A DNA stretch of 64,000 bases from an uncultured Lachnospiraceae bacterium (GCA_945919795.1 CAMEJJ010000008.1:61809-125808); one strand, 5' to 3'. Positions 35,462 through 44,811 are shown, counted from the stretch's first letter. Translations and numbers: made by a program. The notes: generated from the letters alone by a model not told the origin.

Positions 35462-38400
35462 TTAACTTTTCCACAATTCTACAGGCTCATCATTTCCTGT
35501 AATTTTAATCCTGCCGTTCTCATTTTGAAATTTGGCCTTGTGAATTCCAAAAATATGGTTTCGATATTCCTGCAGATTGACAAACACTTCACTATGGCGT
35601 AACAGCAATGTCGATTGACATTTTTTATCTCCAAGAACAATCACTTCGTCCACCTCTCCATCCAGAATAAAGGATGCATAGGATATTTCTATCTCCACAG
35701 GATGTGCAACACATCCGATTCCACAAATCTGCTTTGCATTTAACTCAGCACGCAAACTGGTATTCTGTATCACAATCCGGTTAACTAACGCCTCAAAAGA
35801 ACCAATACCGACATATTTTGTTCCATTCATTTTCCCATTGAAAGAAACATGTTTAATCAAGGCATTTACATTGCCTGTTGCAGAACCAATTCCGACACCT
35901 GCATACAATGCAGAACGTAAGGACACATCACAAAATAAAACATGTATGTTCGTCTCACCTTTGATACTGCCGATGGCAACTCCCTTGTTTCCGATCATAC
36001 TAATGTCATATTTCCCACGATTTATACAGATATTTCCACCCAATCCGGAACCAATGGCTATGCTGTTTTTGGCATTTGTTTTGATTTCAATCGTACCATC
36101 CTGTTCAAAAATCAGGTCACCATGGCGTTTATCCATATCATTTCCGATACCAAAACAACCATCATAATTGCATTGGATAAGTAACGAACCTTCACCATCC
36201 AAGGTCAAACGGGAATTTTCCGGCACCCGGATACCTCCGGTCCGAAACTCATTTTCTCCACGTAAAACCAAGGTCAGGTCACAATCCTCTCCAATATCAA
36301 TACAAGGCTGTCCACGCTTTGTCCCAAGGCTCACATTATTTAATACCAGTCTGCCATGGTATCCGTCGGCAATCTGAATCATCATATTAGAAGCCATCCC
36401 CGGGACACCGTTAATATCTAAATCCCGGTAGGTAGTTTCCTCATTGGGAATCACAATATATTCACATTCTTCTGAATGCAGCTTTGCCAAAGAAATACGA
36501 AACTCTTTTCCCGCCGTATATACTTTCTTGGTTTTATCAAAAAGTAATTGCTTGGTGAGCTGATGAATTTCACGTTTGATTCGCACGTCAATATTTTGCA
36601 GTACTTCAGCACCGGGCCTCGCCGTATAATATCCCTGAATCAAATCCACACCAAGATGAATTACGGTCTGCATTTCTTCGTAGGTTTCTATTCCCTCAGC
36701 CAGCACAATGATACGGTTATCATGTGAAAACTCAATTATTTCTTTTACAAAATGCTGTTTTTGCGGGCTTTTATGAATTTCTGTCAATAATCCGCGGTCA
36801 ATTTTCACATATCTTGGCATATAACGAAGCAAATTCAATATATTGGAGTAACCCGTACCATAATCATCAATTGCGGTTTCCATTCCAATACGCGCATATT
36901 TCTCTTTGATTTCTAAAAGCTGTTCATCATCGATTTCTGCCTGTTCGGTCAATTCAATGACAATCTGCTTACTATTATCCCGCAACAATTCCACTACTTT
37001 TTTCGTGTCTGAATCATTTAGGGTTATGCCGGGAATGCTGTTTAAAAATATTTTTTTACCGCTAAACTCTTCCTGACGCTCTGAAAGACGGGTCAAGACA
37101 TTATAAAAAGTATATTTTTCAACATCATACAATCGATCCATCTGCTCCGCATATTTTAAAATTGTAAGTGGCGGAACCGACTGCTTCGTTGTTGTACGCA
37201 TCAAAGCTTCATATGCAAATATTTCTCCTGTTTTTGCATCCACAATTGGTTGGAAAAAGTATGTAAACAGATTTTCATCCAAAACTTTTTCTACCAATTC
37301 CCGCTCTTCCCGCTCTGATTCGCTAATCTGTTTTATAACATCAGAATTTATCATATCCGAAAAAGGACCATGTAATCCATTTAACGTATCTGCATTCATG
37401 TTTTGTAATGCAGTTTCTAACTCTGCCAATCTATTTTGTTCAAAATGAAGCTCCTGCAGAGAAGTCTCCTTTTGATTAGCTATCGCTAACCGTCTAAGGC
37501 TTTCCAATCCACGAATAACATTAGAAATCCACGCACTGTACGCCTGATCATAGCCAACGGTATCTTTTCCATATTCCCACACTACATATCCCATGCAACG
37601 TTCCTCAAAATGGAGCGGTGTAAAAAGAAATGCCTTGGGCTGCTCTCTTTCTTCCTGCAATTCCGGCAAAAGTTCTGTTTTATCAAAAAATCTTGTCAAA
37701 TCAACTCTTCCCGGATTATCCATACTTTGGCGGCATTCGAGTGCATATAACATACGATTGCTGTAATGACTCCAATCCGCATTTAGCATGCACAGACTTT
37801 CCATCGTCTCCCACTGCTCATTAAGGCACAGATGAAAGCTCGGGAACTCCTGTATCTGATAGGTATAAGAAAAAATAACATTCATCAGATCTGTCAGTTT
37901 GGTCTGACACATCAAGTCATCCATCATACTATTTAGGTTTAATAGAAAATCACGTTCAGAGATTGTTACTTCCCAGCTTTCCCTATTCATGGAACGAAAT
38001 GCAACATCACATTTACATCCACAACTGCTTCCGATAAATAATTCGATTTTGGGATTGAAATCCGGAATTTCTGTTCCATCAAGCAATGCACGAATTGCTT
38101 TTCCTGTGTGCTTTCCACACTCCCATGACGGGATTGGGACAGACGTCAAAGGCTTCGGACTGGTCTTTCCTTCCTGTCGCGAATCATATCCGACAATCGC
38201 GATATCCTCCGGCACACGAACCCCTTTCTTTTCCAAAGCATTGGCCACTCCGATAGCCATACAGTCATTGGCACAGGCAATCGCCTGCGGCAAATCATCA
38301 GGTGTCTTTAACAACTTCTCCACCATACTTTCGCCACTGGTATACCAGAAATCACCTTCAAAAATCCAGTCCTTTCGCACCTGCAGCTGATGTTCTTTCA

Positions 38401-38872
38401 TGCATTCCAAAAATCCGTTCAGACGTTGAATGGAATGCGGATGCCACGACTTTCCGGTCAGATAGGCAATTTTTGTAATCCCATGGCACTCAATCAGATG
38501 TGAAATCAAATGCTTTGTCGGATGAAAATAATCGGTCGAAACAGTAGGAAAATACTCACTTTCTTTATCGACAAATAAAACAGGTCCCCGGAAAAAAGTA
38601 TGCAACTCATCTTCCAGACGCTCTATTAATCCGGTGGTCTGAATGGTATCAGCCAATACAACAAAACCATCAAAGTTCTCATATGGAATAAGTGAAAAAA
38701 TACCGGATTCGCCAATTTCACGATTCGTTGTTTCCTGATACTTTCTATACATGGCAAAGATACAGACATCATAATCATATGCAAATGTCTGCTCTAAAAA
38801 TCCATCTATAAATTCCTTTTGATAATTCTCATCAGGCTGTCCTAACAACAAACCAATTCTCTTTCTGCTCAT
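35462..38872 (-). CDS. LacI-type ligand-binding / EAL phosphodiesterase / beta-helix fusion protein
   Basis: The 1136-residue protein has no signal peptide or membrane segment, so it is cytoplasmic. Residues 1-285 are a periplasmic-binding-protein fold of LacI type without a DNA-binding head (FVVLADTI, AIACANDCMAIGVANALEKK, IAIVGYDSRQ). Residues 300-470 look like a divergent GAF-type region, followed by a coiled coil (465-525). Residues 535-770 are an EAL domain with the catalytic residues present: E555 (EALMR), N611, E640, D669-D670 (DDYGTGYSN), K690, E726 and Q746, so c-di-GMP breakdown is likely. Residues 800-1120 form a repetitive beta-rich part with recurring G-x-GIGS turns, probably a beta-helix. 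The overall sense is sugar-responsive c-di-GMP control. Confidence 0.85.
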   Translation of the reverse strand: MSRKRIGLLLGQPDENYQKEFIDGFLEQTFAYDYDVCIFAMYRKYQETTNREIGESGIFSLIPYENFDGFVVLADTIQTTGLIERLEDELHTFFRGPVLFVDKESEYFPTVSTDYFHPTKHLISHLIECHGITKIAYLTGKSWHPHSIQRLNGFLECMKEHQLQVRKDWIFEGDFWYTSGESMVEKLLKTPDDLPQAIACANDCMAIGVANALEKKGVRVPEDIAIVGYDSRQEGKTSPKPLTSVPIPSWECGKHTGKAIRALLDGTEIPDFNPKIELFIGSSCGCKCDVAFRSMNRESWEVTISERDFLLNLNSMMDDLMCQTKLTDLMNVIFSYTYQIQEFPSFHLCLNEQWETMESLCMLNADWSHYSNRMLYALECRQSMDNPGRVDLTRFFDKTELLPELQEEREQPKAFLFTPLHFEERCMGYVVWEYGKDTVGYDQAYSAWISNVIRGLESLRRLAIANQKETSLQELHFEQNRLAELETALQNMNADTLNGLHGPFSDMINSDVIKQISESEREERELVEKVLDENLFTYFFQPIVDAKTGEIFAYEALMRTTTKQSVPPLTILKYAEQMDRLYDVEKYTFYNVLTRLSERQEEFSGKKIFLNSIPGITLNDSDTKKVVELLRDNSKQIVIELTEQAEIDDEQLLEIKEKYARIGMETAIDDYGTGYSNILNLLRYMPRYVKIDRGLLTEIHKSPQKQHFVKEIIEFSHDNRIIVLAEGIETYEEMQTVIHLGVDLIQGYYTARPGAEVLQNIDVRIKREIHQLTKQLLFDKTKKVYTAGKEFRISLAKLHSEECEYIVIPNEETTYRDLDINGVPGMASNMMIQIADGYHGRLVLNNVSLGTKRGQPCIDIGEDCDLTLVLRGENEFRTGGIRVPENSRLTLDGEGSLLIQCNYDGCFGIGNDMDKRHGDLIFEQDGTIEIKTNAKNSIAIGSGLGGNICINRGKYDISMIGNKGVAIGSIKGETNIHVLFCDVSLRSALYAGVGIGSATGNVNALIKHVSFNGKMNGTKYVGIGSFEALVNRIVIQNTSLRAELNAKQICGIGCVAHPVEIEISYASFILDGEVDEVIVLGDKKCQSTLLLRHSEVFVNLQEYRNHIFGIHKAKFQNENGRIKITGNDEPVELWKS

Positions 38873-38883
38873 GTAATCTATTC

Positions 38884-38965
38884 CTATTTTATCTTTGTAT
38901 TTTAAATATTTATCTTTGTATTTTGTCTTTGTGTTTTATCTTTGTATTTTATCTTTTTGTTTTGT
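38884..38965. repeat. Short tandem repeats upstream of the EAL gene
   Basis: ATCTTTGTATTTT-like units (13-18 bases) recur about five times with small changes in the 148-base gap before the EAL fusion gene. On the minus strand this is an A-rich leader of that gene. Confidence 0.7.
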
Positions 38966-39020
38966 ACCCTGTTGCTTTCTGCATTACACCGGTTGAATAA
39001 CTTTCCGGTTTTGTCATATG

Positions 39021-40229
39021 TTACTTTTTACTTTCCTGTTTTGCTTTCCTGTTTTTCAAAAAAATGTGTCTCGTGATTTCAATCCCGATTTTATACGGAA
39101 GCGGTCTTAATGCTTTGTCAGCCTCCGCTAACTTTTCACGAATGGGAATATGCTGAGGGCAATGCATTTCGCACTTTCCGCATTTAATACACTGCGAAGC
39201 AAGACACGAATCCTTCCGCATTCCCATGTTGCGTGCAAACTCCATTCTGGTCGCCGATTTTCCTTCAATGCAGGACAGATTATAATAATGAAAAATACCC
39301 GGAATATCTACACCTTTGGGACAGGGCATACAATAACGGCATCCTGTGCATCCGACTTTTTCTTTTTTGCGGATTGCTGTTTTGATTTTTTCAATCGTTT
39401 CAAAATCCTCATCCGTGAACTGTCCGACTGTCATTTCTGAAGCAATCCGTATATTTTCCGCTACCATCTCTGAAGAATTCATTCCGGAAAGCACACAAGT
39501 TACCTGTGGCTGATTCCATAACCATCGAAGACCCCATTCAGCAGCAGAATATCCACGTCCGCTTTTTTCCATCGCCACATGCGCATCCTTTGGAAGCATG
39601 TTGACTAACTTTCCGCCTCTAAGTGGTTCCATAATGATAACCGGAATTCCTTTTTCATAGGCGGCATCCAGTCCGCGTCGCCCCGCCTGACTGTGTTCAT
39701 CCAGATAGTTATACTGAATCTGACAAAAATCCCAGTCGTAGGCATTCAATATCTTTAAAAACATGTCCGAATCGCCGTGATAGGAAAATCCGATATTACG
39801 AATGCTTCCATCTGAAAGATGCTGACAAATCCAGTCTTCTATTCCGAGTTTTTTCAGATTTTCCCATTCCTCTATGTCCGTAAACATATGCATCAGATAG
39901 TAATCAATATAATCGGTCTGCAATCTTCGTAGTTCCTCCCGAAAGGTTTTCTCGATTGCATCCAGCGAACGAAGCATGTAATGCGGAAGCTTCGTTGCTA
40001 TATAAACCTTGTCACGAACCTTGTTTTTTGCAAAGATTTTTCCCATCAATTCTTCACTACCCGCATAAATATAGGCAGTATCAAAATAATTCACACCTTC
40101 CGAAATGGCCTGCATCACTTCCTGTTCTGCTTTTTCAAAATCAAAAGCATTCCCTTTCTTCGTAAAACGCATGCAGCCAAAACCAAGCTGTGAAATCTCG
40201 TTTCCTTTACGGTCTTTTCTATATAACAT
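39021..40229 (-). CDS. Aldo/keto reductase with C-terminal Fe-S cluster domain
   Basis: The 402-residue product has a TIM-barrel reductase part with tetrad residues D50, Y55, K80 and H114 (FDTAYIYAGSE, ATKLP, YYLMHM). At 296-310 it has CTGCRYCMPCPKGVDIP and at about 348-360 CIKCGKCEMHCPQHIPI, two cysteine sets for [4Fe-4S] clusters. This group is common in anaerobes; substrates are mostly unknown. It is probably transcribed alone or with the EAL gene downstream (148-base gap). Confidence 0.9.
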   Translation of the reverse strand: MLYRKDRKGNEISQLGFGCMRFTKKGNAFDFEKAEQEVMQAISEGVNYFDTAYIYAGSEELMGKIFAKNKVRDKVYIATKLPHYMLRSLDAIEKTFREELRRLQTDYIDYYLMHMFTDIEEWENLKKLGIEDWICQHLSDGSIRNIGFSYHGDSDMFLKILNAYDWDFCQIQYNYLDEHSQAGRRGLDAAYEKGIPVIIMEPLRGGKLVNMLPKDAHVAMEKSGRGYSAAEWGLRWLWNQPQVTCVLSGMNSSEMVAENIRIASEMTVGQFTDEDFETIEKIKTAIRKKEKVGCTGCRYCMPCPKGVDIPGIFHYYNLSCIEGKSATRMEFARNMGMRKDSCLASQCIKCGKCEMHCPQHIPIREKLAEADKALRPLPYKIGIEITRHIFLKNRKAKQESKK

Positions 40230-40293
40230 TGTAATCTCCCTTTGTTTGTTAACATATACTAACTGATTGACTTCAAATAAAACCGAAATTGTA

Positions 40294-41487
40294 TCACTCT
40301 TTTATTGTTTCATACTTAAGAAGGCATTTTTTATATGTCCAATCGATAAAAAATGCACCTAATGGGGCGGTTAGCAAAATAGAAATAACAGAAACGGTCA
40401 ACACCATGTTGCCACAGGCTAACCCCATTGCCAAAGGAACTCCGCCGATTGCCGCCTGTACTGTTGCCTTGGGTATATAGGCGAGCATACAAAAGAGCCG
40501 TTCTTTTTGATTCAGCTTTGTACCCAGTACACATAGATAAACACCAATCATTCGGAATAGCAGAACGCCGAAAATCAGAACAATGGATTTCAAACCGGCT
40601 GATTTTGCACTTTCAATCTGTACAGAAGCTCCCACCAATACAAAAAGAAAGATTTCAGCACCAACCCATAGTTTGTCATAAGTTTGTGACAGTCTCTTTG
40701 CCAAATCCTCTTTTTTCATCCGGATTGCCATTCCCAGACACATAACCGCAATCAGTGATGCAAATGGAACAATACCGGATAAACCATCTTCTGCTGAAAC
40801 CAATAAAAGACTGCATCCTAGGACAATCAGAACACGCACCATATCTCTTTGAGAAATTTTGTCAAACAAAACCATCAGTCCGATACCTGCCAGCAAGCCT
40901 ATACTAATTCCGGTAACCAGGGAAACCGGAATATTCACAAACTGCATAACGGATACCGTATCGTGTTGAGCCATCCCGGTAAATGTCGTGAATAAAACGA
41001 TGACAAATACATCATCTACCGATGCTCCGGCCAAAATCATCTGTGGGATTCCCTTATCCGTGCCATATCCTTCATCCATCAGCTTAATCATTCCAGGAAC
41101 AACAACCGCAGGCGAAACTGCGGCTACAACAGAACCAAGAACGGCGGCTTCCAGAAGGGATATTCCCAATAGTTTCGGTGCCAGCAAAAGCATTCCGATT
41201 AGTTCTGCCGATGCCGGCAAAAAACACAAAAGAATTGCCGGCCTCCCGACTTTTTTTAAGTCAGCCAATGATAACTTTAATCCAGCCCGGATTAAAATGA
41301 TCACTAGCGCAATTTTACGTATTTGCGCGGAAATATTTAAAATGGATGGATCTAACAAATCCAGCACATAAGGTCCAATCAGAATACCTGCAAGAATCAT
41401 TCCAAATAACGCAGGCAGATGCAGTTTTTTGCAGATCCAACCAAAAAATAGTCCAAAGAATAAAATATATGTAATACTCTGTAGCAT
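40294..41487 (-). CDS. Cation/proton antiporter (Na+/H+ exchanger family)
   Basis: The 397-residue product has about 12 membrane segments, starting LFFGWICKKLHLPALFGMIL and including AVLGSVVAAVSPAVVVPGMI and ILAGASVDDVFVIVLF, which resemble the unwound-helix region and the acidic ion-binding residues of CPA-type exchangers. No cytoplasmic TrkA-N domain follows. The gene is preceded by three evenly spaced palindromes (41526-41561). Confidence 0.85.
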   Translation of the reverse strand: MLQSITYILFFGLFFGWICKKLHLPALFGMILAGILIGPYVLDLLDPSILNISAQIRKIALVIILIRAGLKLSLADLKKVGRPAILLCFLPASAELIGMLLLAPKLLGISLLEAAVLGSVVAAVSPAVVVPGMIKLMDEGYGTDKGIPQMILAGASVDDVFVIVLFTTFTGMAQHDTVSVMQFVNIPVSLVTGISIGLLAGIGLMVLFDKISQRDMVRVLIVLGCSLLLVSAEDGLSGIVPFASLIAVMCLGMAIRMKKEDLAKRLSQTYDKLWVGAEIFLFVLVGASVQIESAKSAGLKSIVLIFGVLLFRMIGVYLCVLGTKLNQKERLFCMLAYIPKATVQAAIGGVPLAMGLACGNMVLTVSVISILLTAPLGAFFIDWTYKKCLLKYETIKE

Positions 41488-41525
41488 TTCTTCCTCATTT
41501 TCATCCTGTCAAATATGTTTTCTTT

Positions 41526-41561
41526 TAGATTTCTATTTTAGACTTCTAATTTAGACTTCTA
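41526..41561. promoter_or_regulatory. Three tandem 10-base palindromes upstream of the antiporter gene
   Basis: TAGATTTCTA (41526), TAGACTTCTA (41539) and TAGACTTCTA (41552) are spaced exactly 13 bases apart, ending 39 bases before the antiporter start. Regular spacing suggests cooperative binding of a regulator, but a simple satellite repeat is possible. Confidence 0.5.
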
Positions 41562-41711
41562 TTTAATTACAAACAGATTTCCAACACACAGCAAAGATAC
41601 TTTTGGGATGTCATTTCAAGATATATATGAATAAAAATATTTTATCATATTTCAATATTCCATACAATCTTTCCCACAGATTCGTTTGGCAGTGCAGAGC
41701 TGAAACATCAC

Positions 41712-41756
41712 AAAAAAATAGCGGAAACCGTATTATCTCAAATTCAGTCTCCGCTA
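41712..41756 (-). terminator. Terminator after the 22-codon gene
   Basis: TAGCGGA (41719-41725) pairs with TCCGCTA (41750-41756); seven A residues at 41712-41718 give a U-run on the minus strand. T-runs on the right make it usable from both sides. Confidence 0.75.
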
Positions 41757-41782
41757 CTTTTTTAATTCTTTCCATATTCTTT

Positions 41783-41851
41783 TCATTTTGCTTCACGATG
41801 TGCAAACTCACCATAGTAAGCACTTAAAAATTCTGAAATTGCTTTAATCAT
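41783..41851 (-). CDS. Small open reading frame, 22 residues, with strong ribosome binding site
   Basis: The ATG at 41851 follows AGGAGG with 9 bases between. The product is MIKAISEFLSAYYGEFAHRE plus two residues, an amphipathic helix. A terminator lies 27 bases past the stop codon, so this is a self-contained transcription unit. It is divergent from the LysR regulator (256-base gap) and in the same direction as the antiporter gene. Family and role are unknown; a leader peptide is less likely since a terminator separates it from the next gene. Confidence 0.6.
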   Translation of the reverse strand: MIKAISEFLSAYYGEFAHREAK

Positions 41852-42012
41852 ATGAGTGCGCCTCCTCTCTTCTATGCTTGTATTGTCTCTTTTGTTTCAA
41901 CAACTTGCTTTTACTTGTCGTTTATTTCTTTTCATTTTCTTTGTTTTCCTTTGTTGAGTTTATAGTATCATGACTTTATATTATAGTAAAATACATATAT
42001 TAGTTGTGCCGC

Positions 42013-42029
42013 TATACCTTTTAGGTATA
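42013..42029. promoter_or_regulatory. Palindrome in the LysR divergent region
   Basis: TATACC-TTTTA-GGTATA lies 79 bases before the LysR gene start. Symmetry and place suit a LysR-type binding site; adjacent TATAATATAG may hold a -10 box. Nothing else was seen in the gap 41852-42107. Confidence 0.5.
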
Positions 42030-42107
42030 TAATATAGTATAGAAATAAAATCAGATGAAAATGATGTCAGACACTAAAGATTTTTGTTTATCCCGGAGGA
42101 ACCTGCT

Positions 42108-42995
42108 ATGGAATTAAGACATATACATTATTTTCTGGTACTTGCAGAAGAAAAAAGTTTTACAAAAGCTGCACAGAGGCTGTTGATTGCCCAGCCGCCT
42201 TTAAGCCGCCAGATCAAAGATTTGGAAGAAGAACTGGGCGTTGAACTGTTTCACAGAAGTTCAAAAGGTGTAACGCTGACAGAGGCCGGTCAGAAATTCC
42301 GTCAATATGCACTGCAGATTGAGCATTTATCCAACCAGTCCGTTGAAGTGGTTCGGAAAATGGACAAAGGATTACAGGGTACGCTTTATCTGGCATCCGT
42401 AGAAGGGCGTGCGCCGCATCTGATTTCCGAATGGATTGCCGGCTTTCACCAATTGTACCCGCATGTCGAGTTTAATCTTTGGAACGGCAATTCCGATGAC
42501 GTATTACAAAGACTGCAAAACGGTTTGTGTGACCTTGCCGTCATTGTGGGACCTTACAATCCCGAAAATCTGGAAGGACAATTAATTTTTGATGAACCAT
42601 GGGTAGCAATGATTCCTGTGACACATCCGCTTGCAAAAGAGCCGGGGGATTCCATCGCTTTAGAAAAACTTGCTCCTTATGAGCTGATTATTCCGTCACG
42701 TCATTCCCGATTACAGGAAATAACCGACTGGTTTGCCATGAAAAATGTAAAGCCCAAGATCATTTGCCGCATGGCACATGTGCTCAATGCCTATGAACTT
42801 ACCGAGCAAAACGTTGGCATTGCCATTTATCCCGCTGCTGCCGCTATTTATGCCGACAGCCGGAAAGTGATTACCAAAAAACTTATCGATCCGTCTGTAA
42901 CCGCCAGCTACTATCTGACGCAAAGAAAAGAAAAAAAACTCTCCCTTGTTGCGGAAGAGTTTTGGAAATATGTTGTACAAAATACAGAAGTGTGA
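42108..42995 (+). CDS. LysR-family transcriptional regulator
   Basis: This 295-residue regulator opens MELRHIHYFLVLAEEKSFTK, followed by the helix-turn-helix (AAQRLLIAQPPLSRQIKDLE). An effector-binding domain from about residue 90 follows (SVEGRAPHLISEWIAGFHQL, DLAVIVGPYNPENLEGQLIF). GGAGGAACCTGCT precedes the ATG at 42108. Divergence from the 22-codon gene makes that gene a candidate target. Confidence 0.93.
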   Translation: MELRHIHYFLVLAEEKSFTKAAQRLLIAQPPLSRQIKDLEEELGVELFHRSSKGVTLTEAGQKFRQYALQIEHLSNQSVEVVRKMDKGLQGTLYLASVEGRAPHLISEWIAGFHQLYPHVEFNLWNGNSDDVLQRLQNGLCDLAVIVGPYNPENLEGQLIFDEPWVAMIPVTHPLAKEPGDSIALEKLAPYELIIPSRHSRLQEITDWFAMKNVKPKIICRMAHVLNAYELTEQNVGIAIYPAAAAIYADSRKVITKKLIDPSVTASYYLTQRKEKKLSLVAEEFWKYVVQNTEV

Positions 42996-43018
42996 TTCAT
43001 GATTTGTTTTATATACGC

Positions 43019-43669
43019 TTATTTCATATATAAACCACTCAATTTCATATTTTCATCAAAGCTAATCGTATAAGTAATGATGATGTTTTCATAGGAAACC
43101 TGTGCCTGGCAGGTAACAAAGTGCTTTCCACTCTGGGCAACTTCTATCATATAGACATTTCCCAGGCTGATGCGGTTTCCAAAGCCACCTTCGCAAATCT
43201 GGGCTTTCACTTCATCCATTTTTTCCTTCGTAAAAATAGCAGCAAGATTATCCGTTGACATCTGTTTCAAACTATTGTAATCTTCTGCATCCAGATAATC
43301 AATCGTTTGCATCAATGCATTCTGAACAGTCGTTTCATCAAAGATTTCACTTTCGGAAATCTCATTTGTTTTCGGAATCATCATGAAAAACAAAAAGCAG
43401 ATTACGAGGATTACCAATACAACAATACCTAATATTTTCAGATTTTTTTCCTTTTTCCATTGCTTTTTATCTTCTGCAGAAAGACTTTCATTAAATCCAT
43501 CCGCAATTTCACGGATAGAACCCATCGAAGAAATAATAGTCTCCAGCGATTCTTGATTGTCCATACGCTCCTGTATTTCGGACAAAAGCTGTCTGGAAAT
43601 ATCTTTCTTCTTGTTTTTTCCGCATGTTACCAGTTTCAATATTTGCTTTACATACTTTTCAGGTGTCAT
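43019..43669 (-). CDS. HAAS-domain membrane protein with C-terminal DUF3887-like domain
   Basis: The 216-residue product has an N-terminal helical HAAS/DUF1700-like part (residues 1-65). A single membrane segment (about 78-97) follows, then an extracellular domain resembling DUF3887 (TIDYLDAEDYNSLKQMSTDN). GGAGGAAG precedes the ATG. The start overlaps the PadR stop by 4 bases (ATGA), the classic PadR-HAAS pairing in which the membrane protein is thought to act with the regulator in envelope sensing. Confidence 0.8.
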   Translation of the reverse strand: MTPEKYVKQILKLVTCGKNKKKDISRQLLSEIQERMDNQESLETIISSMGSIREIADGFNESLSAEDKKQWKKEKNLKILGIVVLVILVICFLFFMMIPKTNEISESEIFDETTVQNALMQTIDYLDAEDYNSLKQMSTDNLAAIFTKEKMDEVKAQICEGGFGNRISLGNVYMIEVAQSGKHFVTCQAQVSYENIIITYTISFDENMKLSGLYMK

Positions 43670-44007
43670 TTTTCTTCCTCCATAATCATTGTTATTCCTT
43701 TTGCAATTTTCTTCCAAACCGCATCAATCTCTGTCAATGCTTCTGTTCCTTTTTCGGTAATCCGGTAATACTTTCTCGATACCTGTCTGCCTTCCGGCTC
43801 GCTCCATTCTCCAAGAATGAGTCCGTCATCTTCCAGCCGATACAGGATAGGATATAAAGTTCCGTCCCGTAATTGAAAGGTATCCTCACTTTTTTCCCGT
43901 AGCTCCTGGATAATCTGATAACCATATTTTTGTTCTTTGCAAAGAAGCTTTAGCACCAGCATGTCCAAAACGCCTTTTTTCATTTGCTTTTCATACTTAT
44001 CATTCAT
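43666..44007 (-). CDS. PadR-family transcriptional regulator
   Basis: This 113-residue winged-helix protein contains MLVLKLLCKEQKYGYQIIQE and DGTLYPILYRLEDDGLILGE, the PadR signature, with a short C-terminal helix. GGAG lies 7 bases before the ATG at 44007; upstream codons in frame lack a site. It probably represses its own operon via the palindrome at 44107-44133. Confidence 0.93.
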   Translation of the reverse strand: MNDKYEKQMKKGVLDMLVLKLLCKEQKYGYQIIQELREKSEDTFQLRDGTLYPILYRLEDDGLILGEWSEPEGRQVSRKYYRITEKGTEALTEIDAVWKKIAKGITMIMEEEK

Positions 44008-44106
44008 ATTGGTCTCCGTTCTGCCGCTTATACCCATGATACCTACGGATTGCTGCACACCTTGTGCATCTCCTATTGTGACACTAATAATTGTACTTGG
44101 TTATTA

Positions 44107-44133
44107 TATATACTTTGTAATACAAAGTATATA
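44107..44133. promoter_or_regulatory. Perfect 27-base palindrome, PadR operator
   Basis: TATATACTTTGTA and TACAAAGTATATA flank a single A. It lies 100 bases upstream of the PadR start. The core TACTTTGTA/TACAAAGTA agrees with the general look of PadR-type operators. Confidence 0.8.
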
Positions 44134-44277
44134 GCGATATAAATAAATTGTCAAGATAAAAATAAAGTAGAATACATAGTCAATAGTATTCTTACCATTC
44201 GCTATGTATCCTGCTTTTTTCAAAAGAACTGATATATTAGTCCATTTCATAATTATGAGCAAAATCGGGATAATATT

Positions 44278-44811
44278 TTAACCCAAATTACTTTTCTTTT
44301 TATAAATAAACTCCACCAGATAATATCCAACCACACCGGCAATCACGCCGACTATCACGCCTCCCAGAATATCCGTAGGGAAATGCACATACAGATACAA
44401 TCTTGAAAAAGCAATTAGTACAGCAAGCACGAGAGCAATTTTCCAAAGAATTTTCTCTTTTGCTAAAAACAATGCCGTCACGGTAGTAAAGGAAACCGCG
44501 GTATGCCCGGAAGGAAATGAAAACTCTTTGGGCTGATTGATCAATAACTGTATGGAGGAATTAATGGTAAAAGGTCTGCTTCTTGCAACGGCATTTTTGA
44601 TAACTCCATTACACAAAATCAAATCAACCAGTAGTGCCACTGCCATTATGAAACCACTCTTTCTGGTCTTTTTATTGATTAGCAGTGCAATTGTTAAAAG
44701 GATCCAAAAAATTCCACCATTTCCCAACACTGTAATGGCCGGCCAGAAAAAATCTCCAACCGGTGTCCGTAAAGTTTGTATAAAGTCCAATAGTGCAAAT
44801 TCCCAACTCAT
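44278..44811 (-). CDS. PAP2-family membrane phosphatase
   Basis: The 177-residue product has five to six membrane segments and the three acid-phosphatase motifs: KNAVARSRP (KxxxxxxRP-like), FPSGHTAVSF (PSGH) and RLYLYVHFPTDILGGVI (RxxxxxHxxxD). It is probably an undecaprenyl-diphosphate or lipid phosphate phosphatase. The ATG at 44811 is preferred; an in-frame TTG six codons upstream is possible because the binding site for either is weak. Confidence 0.88.
   Translation of the reverse strand: MSWEFALLDFIQTLRTPVGDFFWPAITVLGNGGIFWILLTIALLINKKTRKSGFIMAVALLVDLILCNGVIKNAVARSRPFTINSSIQLLINQPKEFSFPSGHTAVSFTTVTALFLAKEKILWKIALVLAVLIAFSRLYLYVHFPTDILGGVIVGVIAGVVGYYLVEFIYKKKSNLG

Noticed and set aside
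41611..41823. 70-codon minus-strand frame overlapping the end of the 22-codon gene
   Set aside because: It runs through the terminator hairpin and has no binding site. The 22-codon frame in the same place has a strong one.
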